A stretch of DNA of 8,875 nt from Gemmatimonadota bacterium (GCA_016719105.1 JADKAQ010000032.1:1-8875), one strand, 5' to 3'; positions 1-7,363 are shown, counted from the stretch's first letter. Numbers and translations are program-made. The notes: generated by a model from the sequence alone, not told the origin.

Positions 1-1
1 G

Positions 2-805
2 GTCGGCGACGGGCGTCAAGCGGACGTGCTGCGGGCCCGGGTCGAGATCGCCCGCATGGACGAGGAAGTGGTCCGCATGGGCGCGATGCTCGCGGGCGCG
101 ACGGCGCGACTCGCCGCGGCTGCCGATTCGCCGCCGGATGCTGTGGCCGGCGCGTCGGTGTTGCCGGCGTTCCCGGACACGCTACCCGCACTCGAGACCT
201 TGGAGAGTCTCGCGTTCGAGACGCGGCCGATGCTCGCCGCTGGTGCCGCCGACGTGCGCGCTGCGTCCGCCGACGCGAGGCTTGCCCGGCGCGAGTTGTG
301 GCCCGACCTGCAGGTTGGCGTGCAGTACGGCCAGCGACGCATGGAAATGGGGGTGGACCGCATGGGAAGCCTCATGATCGGCGCCTCGCTCCCGATCTTC
401 GCCCGATCCCGGCAGCTCCAGATGCGCGAGGAGACCGCGGCGATGCACCAGATGGCCGAGGCGGAACTGACCGCTATGCGCGCGGAAACACGCAGCCGAC
501 TCGGCGAGGTCTTCGCGACGCTCGCGAGCACGCGCCGCCTTCGCGAGCTCTACCGCGCGACCGTCCTCCCCCAAGCCGACGCGGCGACGATGTCCGCGCT
601 CGCCTCGTACCGGTCGGGCGCCGTGGACTTCATGACTGTGATCGACAACCAGATGGGCGTGAACCGGTACCGGCAGGAGCTCTTCACACTCGACGCGGCG
701 GAAGGCCGCGCGTGGGCCGAGCTCGAGATGCTGGTCGGTCGTCCGCTCCTACCCCAGACCAATTCGGCCTCCGCGTTCCCGCGCGCCGGCAGAGGTGCCC
801 CGTGA
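2..805 (+). CDS. TolC-family outer-membrane efflux protein of the Cus-type operon (C-terminal part, 5' end outside window)
   Basis: This would form the outer-membrane channel that receives metal from the RND pump and adaptor. The frame is open from base 2, so the start lies upstream; about 267 codons are present, roughly the C-terminal 60% of a family member. The fragment opens inside a coiled-coil helix (VGDGRQADVLRARVEIARMD), typical of the TolC/OEP repeat. It then passes through a strand region with YGQRR and the methionine-rich MEMGVDRMGSLM stretch, then the second long helix pair (AEAELTAMRAETRSRLGEV, SYRSGAVDFMTVIDNQ) and ends in AELEMLVGRPLLP. The methionines may reflect a metal substrate, as inference. 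The TGA stop overlaps the adaptor's GTG start by 4 bases, so the two are probably translationally coupled. The frame is clean throughout, unlike the genes that follow. Family assignment is firm; the exact ortholog (CusC versus other OEP) is not. Confidence 0.9.
   Translation, partial: VGDGRQADVLRARVEIARMDEEVVRMGAMLAGATARLAAAADSPPDAVAGASVLPAFPDTLPALETLESLAFETRPMLAAGAADVRAASADARLARRELWPDLQVGVQYGQRRMEMGVDRMGSLMIGASLPIFARSRQLQMREETAAMHQMAEAELTAMRAETRSRLGEVFATLASTRRLRELYRATVLPQADAATMSALASYRSGAVDFMTVIDNQMGVNRYRQELFTLDAAEGRAWAELEMLVGRPLLPQTNSASAFPRAGRGAP
791..797 (+). promoter_or_regulatory. Shine-Dalgarno for the CusB-like adaptor GTG start
   Basis: AGAGGTG lies four bases before the GTG at 802. 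It supports this GTG, which overlaps the upstream stop as GTGA, rather than a later in-frame start. No ATG in this frame gives a comparable signal. Confidence 0.6.
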
Positions 806-2234
806 CGCCCACGCCGAACGATCCCCTCTCGAACCAGCCACACCACGCGCCCCCGCCGAACGAGGCGCGGCCCCCCGAGCCGACCGCCCCACCTGTTCTT
901 GCATCGCAGGCGCCGGTCCCGCAGCGCGCGCGTCCGCCGGTCGCGCGTCGGCTCCTCCGGGTGACGGCCCTCGTGGCGGTCCCGGTCGCGGCGCTGGTCG
1001 TCGCATGGTGGCTGACGCGAACGTCGACGGTCCCGACCGCGACCGGTGGGCACGACCACACGACGATGGCCGCGCCCGTCGGCGCGGCCTCCCCTGTGTC
1101 GCTGACCGGCGATCAGGCGCGCCGCATCGGCGTGACGTTCGCCCCCGTGACCGCCAGTGTCCTCCCGCGGGAGATCCGTACGGTCGGACAGGTCACCGTG
1201 GACGAGACCCGCGTGCAGACCATCGCGCCCAAGATCGACGGCTGGGTCGAGCATCTCTATGTCAACTTCACCGGTCGAGTGATCCAGCGGGGCGAGCCAC
1301 TCATGCGCGTGTACTCGCCCATGCTCGTGACGGCCCAGGAAGAGTTGCTGCTGGCGCAGCGACTCGTGGGTGACGTGGCGGGCGGCGCGCCGGACGCGCA
1401 GGCTGGCGCGGCAGATCTGGTCGCGTCCGCCCGCCGACGTCTCGCTTATTGGGACATCCAGGCCGACGAGATCGCCGCTATCGAACGAAGTGGCCAGGTG
1501 CAACGCACCCTGACACTGCGGTCATCGGCGACCGGCGTGGTCGTCGAGAAAAACGTCACGACGGGGCAGCGCATCATGGCCGGCGAGGCGCTCTTCCGCG
1601 TCGCGGACCTGACGACGGTGTGGGTCGAGGCCGACGTGTACGAACAGGACCTGCGTGCGATCCGCACCGGACAGATCGCCGTCGCCGAGTTCGACGCGTA
1701 CCCCGGCGAGCGGTGGACGGGTCGCATTGCCTACGTCTATCCAACGCTCGATACCGAGACGCGCACCGTGCGGGTGCGCGTGGCGCTCGCCAACGCGGGG
1801 GTGCGCCTCAAGCCCGGCATGTACGCCACGCTTCGGATCACGGGGGCGTCCAGTGCCACGGGGGCGGCCGTGCTCACCGTGCCGCGCGGGGCGGTGCTCT
1901 CGACGGGCGAGCGGACCCTCGTATTCGTCCGCCGAGCCGATGGTCGGCTCGAGCCGCGCAGCGTGCAGGTGGGCGCTGCCTCGGACGACCGTATCGAAAT
2001 CCTGCGCGGCTGGCACTCGGCGACACGGTCGTCGCATCGGCGACCTTTCTCGTCGACTAAGCCGAGGTCAACCTCGGCACTGCGCCCTCGGCGGGATGGG
2101 CGACATGCCCGGCATGAGGATCACGGTCCGGGCCAGGACGACTACCGCCGTCGCGTGCGCCCGCCGATCCGGGGTCACGACCCGCCCCGCGTCCTGCGAG
2201 GCCGATGCCGGACATGCGCATGCCGGACACCTCC

Positions 2235-2297
2235 GGCACACCGGGCACACCGGGCACACCGGGCACACCGGGCACACCGGGCACACCGGGCAGGCCG
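2235..2297 (+). repeat. 9-bp tandem repeat (ggcacaccg) in the adaptor's C-terminal tail
   Basis: Six perfect copies of ggcacaccg occupy 2235-2288, followed by one degenerate copy (ggcaggccg, 2289-2297). In frame 2 the repeat reads (His-Thr-Gly)n, preceded by DAGHAHAGHLR and followed by Gln. This resembles the His-rich tails of metal adaptors. Frame 3 reads Thr-Pro-Gly and frame 1 Ala-His-Arg; none contains a stop. Changes in copy number alter the protein by three residues without shifting frame. Flanking frameshifts make the native frame an inference, although the histidine-rich frame is the most sensible. Confidence 0.9.
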
Positions 2298-2360
2298 AAC
2301 CCGACCGAGCCGGTTCCGTCGACCGCAACGCGGGGCGGCGAGACACACGCTGGCCACGGC

Positions 2361-2368
2361 GGGAGGTG
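2361..2368 (+). promoter_or_regulatory. Shine-Dalgarno for the CusA-like pump
   Basis: GGGAGGTG lies five bases before ATG 2374 and overlaps the adaptor's ancestral TGA (2367-2369). It fixes the pump start and implies coupling to adaptor translation. Confidence 0.75.
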
Positions 2369-3395
2369 ACGCCATGCTGAAGCACATCATCGAGTGGTCG
2401 GTCCGCAACCGACTCATCGTGTTCCTGCTGACCGCGGGCCTGGTTCTCGGAGGCATCTGGTCGATCCGTCGCACGCCGCTCGAAGCACTCCCCGACTCCG
2501 AGCGCGTCTGCGGGTGATCGTGCAGGCCGAGCACGGCGAGGCAGGCGCCACGCATCGTCGAGATCAGGTCACGTACCCGGTGGCGGCCGAGATGCTCAAG
2601 GTGCCGGGCGCGCGCACCGTGCGCGGCTACTCGTTCTTCGGCGTCTCCTTCGTGTACGTCATCTTCGAGGACGGCACGGATCTGTACTGGGCGCGCACCC
2701 GCGTCCTCGAGTACCTGAATGGCATCAAGGGGAAGCTCCCCGCCTCGGTGTCGCCGACGTTAGGCCCGGACGCGACCGGGCTCGGGTGGGTGTACCAGTA
2801 CGCGCTCGAGGACACGACGGGGCGTCTGGACCTCGGCGAGCTGCGTAGCATCCAGGACTGGTACCTCCGGTACGCGCTGACCGCCGTCCCCGGCGTCGCC
2901 GAGGTGGCAAGCGTCGGCGGGTTCGAAAAGCAGTACCAGATCGACATCGATCCGGCCAAGCTGCTCGCGTACGGCATCCCGATCACCCGCGTGATGTCGG
3001 CGATCCAGAGCGCCAACAGTGACATCGGCGCGATGGCCGTCGAGCTCTCCGAGGCGCGAGCAATGGTGCGCGGGCTCCGGCTACCTCAAGACCATCGGCG
3101 ACATCGAGAGCGTTGTGGTGGGCGCCACCGCGTCGGGCCGCCGGTTTCGCTGAGTCTCCGGAAGCTCGGCCGTGTGAGCGGCCGGCCCGGCGGTCCGCCG
3201 CAGGGTCGCGGACCTTGATGGCCGCGGCGACGCGGTCGGCGGCATCGTGATCAGCGGCGGTTTGGCGAGAATGCGCTCGCCACCATCGCACGCGTCAAGG
3301 CGAAGATCGCGGCGTGCAGCCAGGGCCTCCCGCCCGAGTCGTCGTGCGCCCGGTCTACGACCGGAGCACGCTGATCCAACGGGCCATCGACAACG

Positions 3396-3656
3396 GTGCG
3401 CGAGACGTTGATCGAGGAGGCGGTGATCGTCGCCCTCATCTGCGTCGTCTTTCTCCTCCACGTGCGCTCGGCGCTCGTCGCCGTGGTGACGTTGCCGATC
3501 AGCGTCGTGATCGCCTTCATCGGTCTGCGAGCGTTCGGGATCGGCGCCGACATCATGAGCCTGGGAGGCATCGCCATCGCCATCGGCGAGATGATCGACG
3601 CGGCCATCGTGATGGTGGAGAACATGCACAAGCACCTCGAACGCGCCGCGCGGCAC
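3396..3656 (+). CDS. CusA-like fragment: membrane helices 2-4 region with relay Asp
   Basis: This is a clean frame-3 block of the broken pump. It begins right after an apparent one-base insertion at about 3395 (DN|VRETLIEEAVIVALICVV). It encodes a hydrophobic helix (EEAVIVALICVVFLLH), a second (ALVAVVTLPISVVIAFIGL) and the helix-4 signature GGIAIAIGEMIDAAIVMVEN, with the conserved Asp in MIDAAIV. It ends where HKHLERAARHV changes to frame 1 (PGATQRLDT), best explained by one extra T near 3656. It could not function alone; it is listed because the block carries the metal-class signature. Confidence 0.75.
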
Positions 3657-3657
3657 G

Positions 3658-4738
3658 TTGCCCGGGGCCACCCAGCGGCTGGATACGGCCACGCCCTCGA
3701 CCCAGGAACGGATGGAGGTGGTACTCGACGCCGCGAAGGAAGTGGGGCCCTCGCTCTTCTACTCGCTGCTCATCATCACCGTCTCGTTTATTCCCGTTTT
3801 CACGCTCGAGGGGCAGGAAGGACGGCTCTTCAAGCCGCTCGCGCTGACGAAGACGTTTGCAATGGCGGCAGCGAGTCTGCTCAGCATTACGCTGGTTCCG
3901 GTCCTCATGGGAATCTTCATCCGTGGGAAGATCTACCGCGAGGAGCGGAACCCATTAAGCCGGGCAATGATCCGTGCGTACCGGCCGATGCTCGCGTGGA
4001 CGATGCGCCACCGCTGGCCGGTCATCAGCGCGTCGGCCGCGGCGCTCATCCTGACGTGGATCCCCTTCCAGCGCATCGGCAGCGAGTTCATGCCGCCGCT
4101 CGACGAGGGGACGATCCTCTACATGCCGACGACGCTCCCCGGCATCAGCGTGGCCCGCGCGCGCGAGCTGCTGCGGCAGCAGGACGCTATCCTGAAGTCA
4201 TTCCCCGAGGTCGCGAGCGTGTGGGGCAAGGCGGGGCGCGCCGAGACGGCGACCGATCCGGCGGGGCTGGACATGGCAGAGACGACCATCTCACTGAAGC
4301 CTGCGTCCGAGTGGCGTCCCGGCATGACCTACAACCGCCTGATCGCGGCCATGGATTCAGCGGTGAGCATGCCAGGGGTGACCAACGCGTGGACGATGCC
4401 AATCAAGGGGCGCATCGACATGCTCGCCACTGGCATTCGCACGCCGGTGGGCGTGAAGCTCTACGGCCCGGACCTCGGAGAGCTCGAACGCCTTGGCAAG
4501 GAGCTCGAGGGGCATCTCAAGATGGTGCCCGGTACCCGGAGCGCCTTCGCGGAACGCGCGGTCAGCGGCTACTACCTGGACATCGACATCGACCGCGCGG
4601 CGGCGGCGCGGCACGGGCTGAACGTCGGCGACATCCAGACGGTGATCGCCACCGCCATCGGCGGCATGACGATCACGCAGACCGTCGAGGGGCGCGAACG
4701 CTACGGCGTGCGTGTCCGCTATCCCCAGGAACTGCGCG
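3658..4738 (+). CDS. CusA-like fragment: helices 5-7 and first half of the second periplasmic domain
   Basis: This is a clean frame-1 block. It opens with PGATQRLDTATPSTQERMEV and then VGPSLFYSLLIITVSFIPVF (helix), LEGQEGRLFKPLALTKTFAM and ASLLSITLVPVLMGIFIRG (helix), in the usual HME-RND order. WPVISASAAALILTWIPFQ is the next helix, followed by GSEFMPPLDEGTILYMPTT, the strongly conserved entrance to the large periplasmic domain. RIDMLATGIRTPVGVKLYG and GGMTITQTVEGRERYGV are further family blocks. Sense leaves this frame at about 4738 (PQELR|DTPERLASVLVP), consistent with one extra G. The literal frame stays open to 6369, but residues after 4740 are meaningless in it. Confidence 0.85.
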
Positions 4739-4740
4739 GA

Positions 4741-5700
4741 CACCCCCGAGCGACTCGCGTCCGTGCTCGTGCCGGTGAGCCACGGGTTAGGGGCGGGGGC
4801 TGCAACGAGGGGCGGGGCCATGACGGCCGGCATGTCGTCGGCCCAGGGCGACGCCGCGCCGCCCTCCCGCGCCGGCGTGTCGCAGGTCCCGTTGGGGCAG
4901 GTCGCCACCATCCGGCAGACCGCGGGGCCGATGGTCGTCCGCACCGAGGACGCGCAGCCGACCGCGTGGGTGTACGTGGACGTCGGGGGCCGCGACATCG
5001 GTGGGTACGTGGCCGAGGCGAAGCGAATGGTGGCGCGTACGATGACGCTGCCGCCGGGCTACACGCTCGCGTGGAGCGGGCAGTACGAGTACATGGAGCG
5101 CGCCAAGGCGAAGATGCAGGTCGTCGTCCCAGCGACGCTCGCCCTCGTGTTTCTGCTGCTCTACTTCAACTTCAAGAATGTCGGCGAGACGCTGATCGTG
5201 ATGCTCTCGATCCCGTTCACGCTGGTGGGCGGCGTCTGGTTCCTCTGGGCGCTGGACTACGACTGGTCCGTCGCCGTCACCATCGGGTTCCTTGCGCTCG
5301 CTGGCGTCGCGGCGGAGACAGCGGTCATCATGCTCGTGTATCTCGACAGCGCATGGAAGGAGCGGCGCGCGTCCGGTCGCCCCGCGGGGGTGCCGGAGCT
5401 CTACGCGGCCGTGATCGAGGGCGCGGTGGAGCGCGTGCGCCCCAAGATGATGACCGTCGCCTCGACGATGATCGGGCTTTTGCCGATCCTGTGGGGGACC
5501 GGCACCGGCGCGAGCGTCATGAAGCGTATCGCCGCACCTATGATCGGTGGCATGGTGAGCAGCACGATTCTTACGCTGCTCGTCGTGCCGGCGATCTGGT
5601 CTCTGGTACAAGAGCGCGGACTACGCACGGCCGCGCGCAAGGCGGACGACCCATCCGGGCCGCACGTGCCGGGAACGCTTGCCGGGAGCACCGCCTCGCG
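4741..5700 (+). CDS. CusA-like fragment: C-terminal periplasmic part and helices 8-12
   Basis: This is a clean frame-2 block. DTPERLASVLVP leads into a Gly/Ala-rich insert (GLGAGAATRGGAMTAGMSSA), then VPLGQVATIRQTAGPMVVRTE, family-typical. WSGQYEYMERAKAKMQVVVP precedes helices VPATLALVFLLLYFN, LIVMLSIPFTLVGGVWFLWA, TIGFLALAGVAAETAVIML (relay Glu in GVAAET) and RVRPKMMTVASTMIGLLPIL (relay Lys in RPKMM). It closes with IAAPMIGGMVSSTILTLLVV and PAIWSLVQERGLR. Native C-termini of the family stop shortly after this point. Here the frame runs on to TAG 6155-6157 through the next gene, so the real stop has been lost and 5700 is an estimate. Confidence 0.87.
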
Positions 5701-5765
5701 TCGCGTGCGTGGACGGTCGGCTTCCGGGGCGTCGCCCGCGGAAGCCGTGGTGGTGCGGATCTTCT

Positions 5766-5773
5766 GGGAGGAG
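5766..5773 (+). promoter_or_regulatory. Shine-Dalgarno for a small downstream gene
   Basis: GGGAGGAG lies two bases before ATG 5776, with the GGAGG core four bases away. It is the main reason to believe a separate gene starts here rather than an extended CusA tail. Confidence 0.6.
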
Positions 5774-5775
5774 CC

Positions 5776-5999
5776 ATGCGGCGCTCGCGTGCGTTCCGGG
5801 CCCGGCGGTCCGCCGTCGACCAGACGGCAACGGGGTGGCAGAAGCGCGTCGAACTCGCCTCCAGCGTGGGCGCCGGGATTCTCGGAGCCGGCAGGAGCGC
5901 GCGGAGGGCTCGAGGCTCCCCGCCTGGTCGGTCGCCCTCTGGTGAATCTGCTGGGTCGCGCTGCTTGCGCCCGCGGCCTATCTCGTCGCGCGCGGATAG
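5776..5999 (+). pseudogene. Broken small membrane-protein gene downstream of cusA
   Basis: From ATG 5776, frame 1 reads MRRSRAFRARRSAVDQ then GWQKRVELASSVGAGILGAG, an amphipathic segment followed by the start of a Gly/Ala-rich membrane helix. Sense is lost near 5895 and resumes in frame 3 as RLPAWSVALW, TGA (5943-5945), ICWVALLAPAAYLVARG, TAG (5997-5999), a second membrane helix with a natural-looking end. I recall short two-helix proteins of the type GWQ(K/R)RVE...GAG(I/V)LG...WSVALYWICW encoded near cation-efflux genes. Compared with those, about 30-40 middle residues appear missing. Both the recollection and the size of the gap are unverified. The position directly after cusA suggests a fourth operon member. 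Function unknown; it could be a simple accessory membrane subunit. Confidence 0.5.
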
Positions 6000-6010
6000 C
6001 CCACGACGGC

Positions 6011-6055
6011 CGACCCGTCGACCGGCGACCCATCGACCGGCGACGCATCGGCCGC
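6011..6055. repeat. 15-bp tandem repeat between convergent genes
   Basis: Units are cgacccgtcgaccgg (6011-6025), cgacccatcgaccgg (6026-6040, one mismatch) and cgacgcatcggccgc (6041-6055, degenerate). The repeat sits in the short spacer after the broken small membrane gene and before the convergent lipoprotein gene. No function is evident; it may be replication slippage. Confidence 0.7.
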
Positions 6056-6075
6056 GACCCTTCGACGACCGAGAC

Positions 6076-6114
6076 GGCGAAACGCGGCCGCAGACTCCAC
6101 GGCTGCGCTTCGCC
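6076..6114 (-). terminator. Possible hairpin terminator of the lipoprotein gene
   Basis: An imperfect stem pairs GGCGAA (6076-6081) with TTCGCC (6109-6114) and, inside it, CGCAG (6089-6093) with CTGCG (6103-6107) around a 9-base loop. It begins about ten bases after the lipoprotein stop on the minus strand. There is no T-run on either side, so intrinsic termination is uncertain. Confidence 0.3.
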
Positions 6115-6123
6115 TCCGTCGGC

Positions 6124-6651
6124 TCACGCGGTGGTGAACGTGAAGATCATCCCGTAGCTCCCGTCGGCTCCCCGCCAGCCGGCGCCCATCATCCCCATCC
6201 CGCCGCTCATCATCCCCTCCGAGACCGCCCTCCCGCCCAGCGACGCGCACTGGGTGTGGTCGAGCGGCCTCCCATTCTGACCCTGCATGTCTCCGCCCAT
6301 GTGGATGACGTAGGTGGTCCGGGCCCTGAGCGGTACGTCGGGTGTGAAGGTCAAGGTCCGACGGTCTGAAGACCAGCGCCACTTCCCGCCTACGGCGGAC
6401 CCGGTGAGCGACCCCTCGTGGACGACGATGTACTTCTCCATATCGCGGCCCATCGGCCGGGAGAAGTTCATCGCCATCGACATGGTGATCGACACGCCCG
6501 TGACGCCGTTCGCAGGCGAGACCGACTGCAGTGCGGCCCGCCCGGTGTCGTCTGGCCCGCCCAGGATTGCGTCGCCCGAGCAGGCGGCAAGCGTCGCGAG
6601 CGCGCCAGACGCGATGAGGACAGACCGTGCCGTGCGCGTCCAGTTCCGCAT
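6124..6651 (-). CDS. Methionine-rich lipoprotein with an SbsA-like Ig (Big_5-type) domain
   Basis: This is an intact 175-residue secreted lipoprotein. The start is ATG at 6651-6649 with GGAGG five bases upstream. Residues 1-23 are a signal peptide (MRNWTRTARS then a hydrophobic run) ending in lipobox LAAC, with Cys24 the lipidation site. No Asp follows at +2 (it is Ser), which by the E. coli rule favours outer-membrane sorting. Residues about 41-122 match the SbsA Ig-like pattern: VSPANGVTGV, MNFSRPM, KWRWSSDRRTLTFTPD and YVIHMGGDM. The tail has an EGMMSGGMGMMGAG cluster (145-158) plus His117, His132 and Cys135. Fourteen of 175 residues are Met, many as MxM or MM pairs, the kind of ligand set used for Cu(I)/Ag(I). 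With the convergent Cus operon beside it, a periplasmic metal-binding role is an attractive inference, not shown. Fold call fairly sure; function open. Confidence 0.85.
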   Translation of the reverse strand: MRNWTRTARSVLIASGALATLAACSGDAILGGPDDTGRAALQSVSPANGVTGVSITMSMAMNFSRPMGRDMEKYIVVHEGSLTGSAVGGKWRWSSDRRTLTFTPDVPLRARTTYVIHMGGDMQGQNGRPLDHTQCASLGGRAVSEGMMSGGMGMMGAGWRGADGSYGMIFTFTTA

Positions 6652-6656
6652 AGGTA

Positions 6657-6661
6657 CCTCC
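6657..6661 (-). promoter_or_regulatory. Shine-Dalgarno for the lipoprotein
   Basis: GGAGG on the minus strand, five bases before the ATG at 6651. It decides the start that yields the full signal peptide. Confidence 0.65.
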
Positions 6662-6919
6662 AGTGAACGTCCATAGGCGTACGATCAGCGCGGAAGCGCA
6701 GGTCGGCGCGCGGGACCCCGATCTTCCAATGTCCGGCCCAGCCGCGGCGATGTCAGTCGGAGGTCGCGTAGAAACACGCGGCGCTTCCCCGACAACCGCC
6801 CCGTCCGCATTCCCGGATGCGAGGAGGGGGGCGGATCTCCATATTCGTCGGACGCACGCCCCCGCTGCTTGCTGGGCGGTCGAGGGCTACGCTGTGCCAC
6901 GAATCGTGGCATCCCGTCC
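6662..6919. other. Divergent intergenic region
   Basis: About 260 bases separate the divergent lipoprotein gene and the nuclease-like gene, so it should hold both promoters. I see no convincing -35/-10 pair on either strand. A short hairpin, CGCAT...ATGCG, lies near 6808, and a GC-rich run (gaggaggggggcgg) near 6821. The only clear dyad is the palindrome at 6896-6910, listed separately. No coding potential beyond chance open frames. Confidence 0.5.
6896..6910. promoter_or_regulatory. Palindrome just upstream of the nuclease-like gene (possible operator)
   Basis: GCCACGA-a-TCGTGGC is a perfect 7-bp inverted repeat around one base, ending nine bases before ATG 6920. Position and symmetry suit binding by a small dimeric repressor, or a hairpin that masks the start; no Shine-Dalgarno is seen at that start. 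Chance occurrence in GC-rich DNA cannot be excluded. Confidence 0.35.
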
Positions 6920-7363
6920 ATGTCGGCTGTCCCCTTCGCGCCCGGAACCGCCGCGCCTGCCAGCCCCACCGTCCCGGTGCCGCCGGAGCCGCTCCGCGTC
7001 CTCCTCACGCGCTCGCGAGAGGGCGTCGGCAGCACGTACCGCACCTGTTTCCTGTGGGAAGCGCGGGTCACGAACTTTCGGTCCATCCTCCGAGGCATCC
7101 TGGCGGTCGTTCGCGAGATCGAGGCAGGCACATTCGGCAACGCGTACCGCGGCTCCTCGCTCAAGACGGTCTTGCACTCGGTGGCCGAGCAGCGCGAGCA
7201 TTCCGAGGCGCCGACCGCGTGGCTCTGGAAGCAAAACTTCTCATCCCGGACACCTACGAATCGCCGGAGAACCATTGCGCCTTCGGCCGCTTTCTCGATA
7301 CGTGCGTGCGCTGTACCACGGAGGTGCAGGTCCTCGCGGCCGTGCGGCGGCTCGCGGTCGTCC
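6920..7363 (+). pseudogene. N-terminal piece of a broken nuclease-like protein gene
   Basis: ATG 6920 opens frame 2 with MSAVPFAPG, then STYRTCFLWEARVTNFRSIL, AVVREIEAGTFGNAYRGSSL and KTVLHSVAEQRE. At about 7198 a missing base moves sense to frame 1: FRGADRVALEAKLLIPDTYE, SPENHCAFGRFLDTCVRCTT and EVQVLAAVRRLAVVQ. These blocks agree with my memory of a family of roughly 500-residue proteins whose C-terminal half carries an IDVLW...FEVEHTTSIYSGIVR core, the same core found at 8166-8603 here. No function is established from this half, although RFLDxCxxCTTEEQVLAAV and similar blocks are characteristic. The gene has no visible Shine-Dalgarno. Homology ends abruptly at the insertion-like repeats at 7364. 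I am fairly sure both pieces came from one gene. Confidence 0.6.

Larger units (their letters stand above)
802..2369 (+). pseudogene. cusB: CusB-like membrane-fusion adaptor; 403 clean codons, frameshifted C-terminus
   Basis: This periplasmic adaptor joins the RND pump to the outer-membrane channel and, in Cus systems, hands Cu(I)/Ag(I) to the pump. From GTG 802 it has a proline-rich cytoplasmic tail (residues 1-45), one membrane anchor (51-71, LLRVTALVAVPVAALVV), then a His/Met patch GGHDHTTM (82-89) that could bind metal. Next come the family hallmark PKIDGWVEHLYVNFTGRVI (143-161), a helical hairpin with YSPMLVTAQEELLLAQ (171-186), lipoyl-like TGVVVEKNVTTGQRI (244-258), and beta-barrel KPGMYATLRI. 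After residue 403 (about 2011) the sense jumps to frame 3 (LALGDTVVASATFLVD), meets TAA at 2058-2060, then continues in frame 2 (ALGGMGDMPGM, 2084-2116). It ends in frame 3 as GGETHAGHGGR with TGA 2367-2369. A literal read of frame 1 from 802 runs to 2517. The decay is confined to the metal-binding tail, so the folded core could still be made. Confidence 0.85.
2374..5700 (+). pseudogene. cusA: CusA-like Cu(I)/Ag(I) HME-RND efflux pump, multiply frameshifted
   Basis: This inner-membrane proton/metal antiporter would be the motor of the Cus complex. The start is ATG 2374 (MLKHIIEWSVRNRLIVFLL, first membrane helix). Sense then moves between frames: 1 to about 2495; 3 from about 2510 to 3074, with a compensating indel pair near 2545 and 2563; 1 to about 3131; 3 to about 3179; 1 to about 3258; 3 to about 3315; 2 to about 3394; 3 to about 3656; 1 to about 4738; then 2. 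Stitched together it spans about 1,100 codons, as expected for the family. AIGEMIDAAIVMVENMHK matches the HME4 (monovalent Cu/Ag) helix-4 signature rather than the Co/Zn/Ni type. The relay residues equivalent to E. coli CusA Asp405, Glu939 and Lys984 are encoded at 3597-3599, 5315-5317 and 5444-5446. No native stop is visible, so the end is estimated. Indels without residue erosion suggest sequencing error or very recent decay. Confidence 0.88.

Noticed and set aside
550..1503. Long minus-strand open frame opposite the TolC and CusB genes
   Set aside because: It is Arg/His/Gly-rich, has no family blocks and is antisense to two strongly supported genes; expected by chance in GC-rich DNA.
2235..2297. 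CRISPR-like array
   Set aside because: The units are 9 bp, directly adjacent without spacers, and lie inside a coding tail.
3396..3656. Programmed ribosomal frameshifting to explain the cusA frames
   Set aside because: Too many shifts in both directions, with no repeated slippery motif or downstream structure; indels are the simpler explanation.
4787..5611. 274-codon minus-strand open frame
   Set aside because: It is a shadow of the CusA C-terminal block, with no recognisable domain and a His/Asp/Arg-biased composition.
3658..6369. A single 903-codon forward reading frame
   Set aside because: Only its first about 360 codons make sense (CusA). Beyond 4740 the native sense is in another frame, and past 6124 it runs antisense to the lipoprotein.
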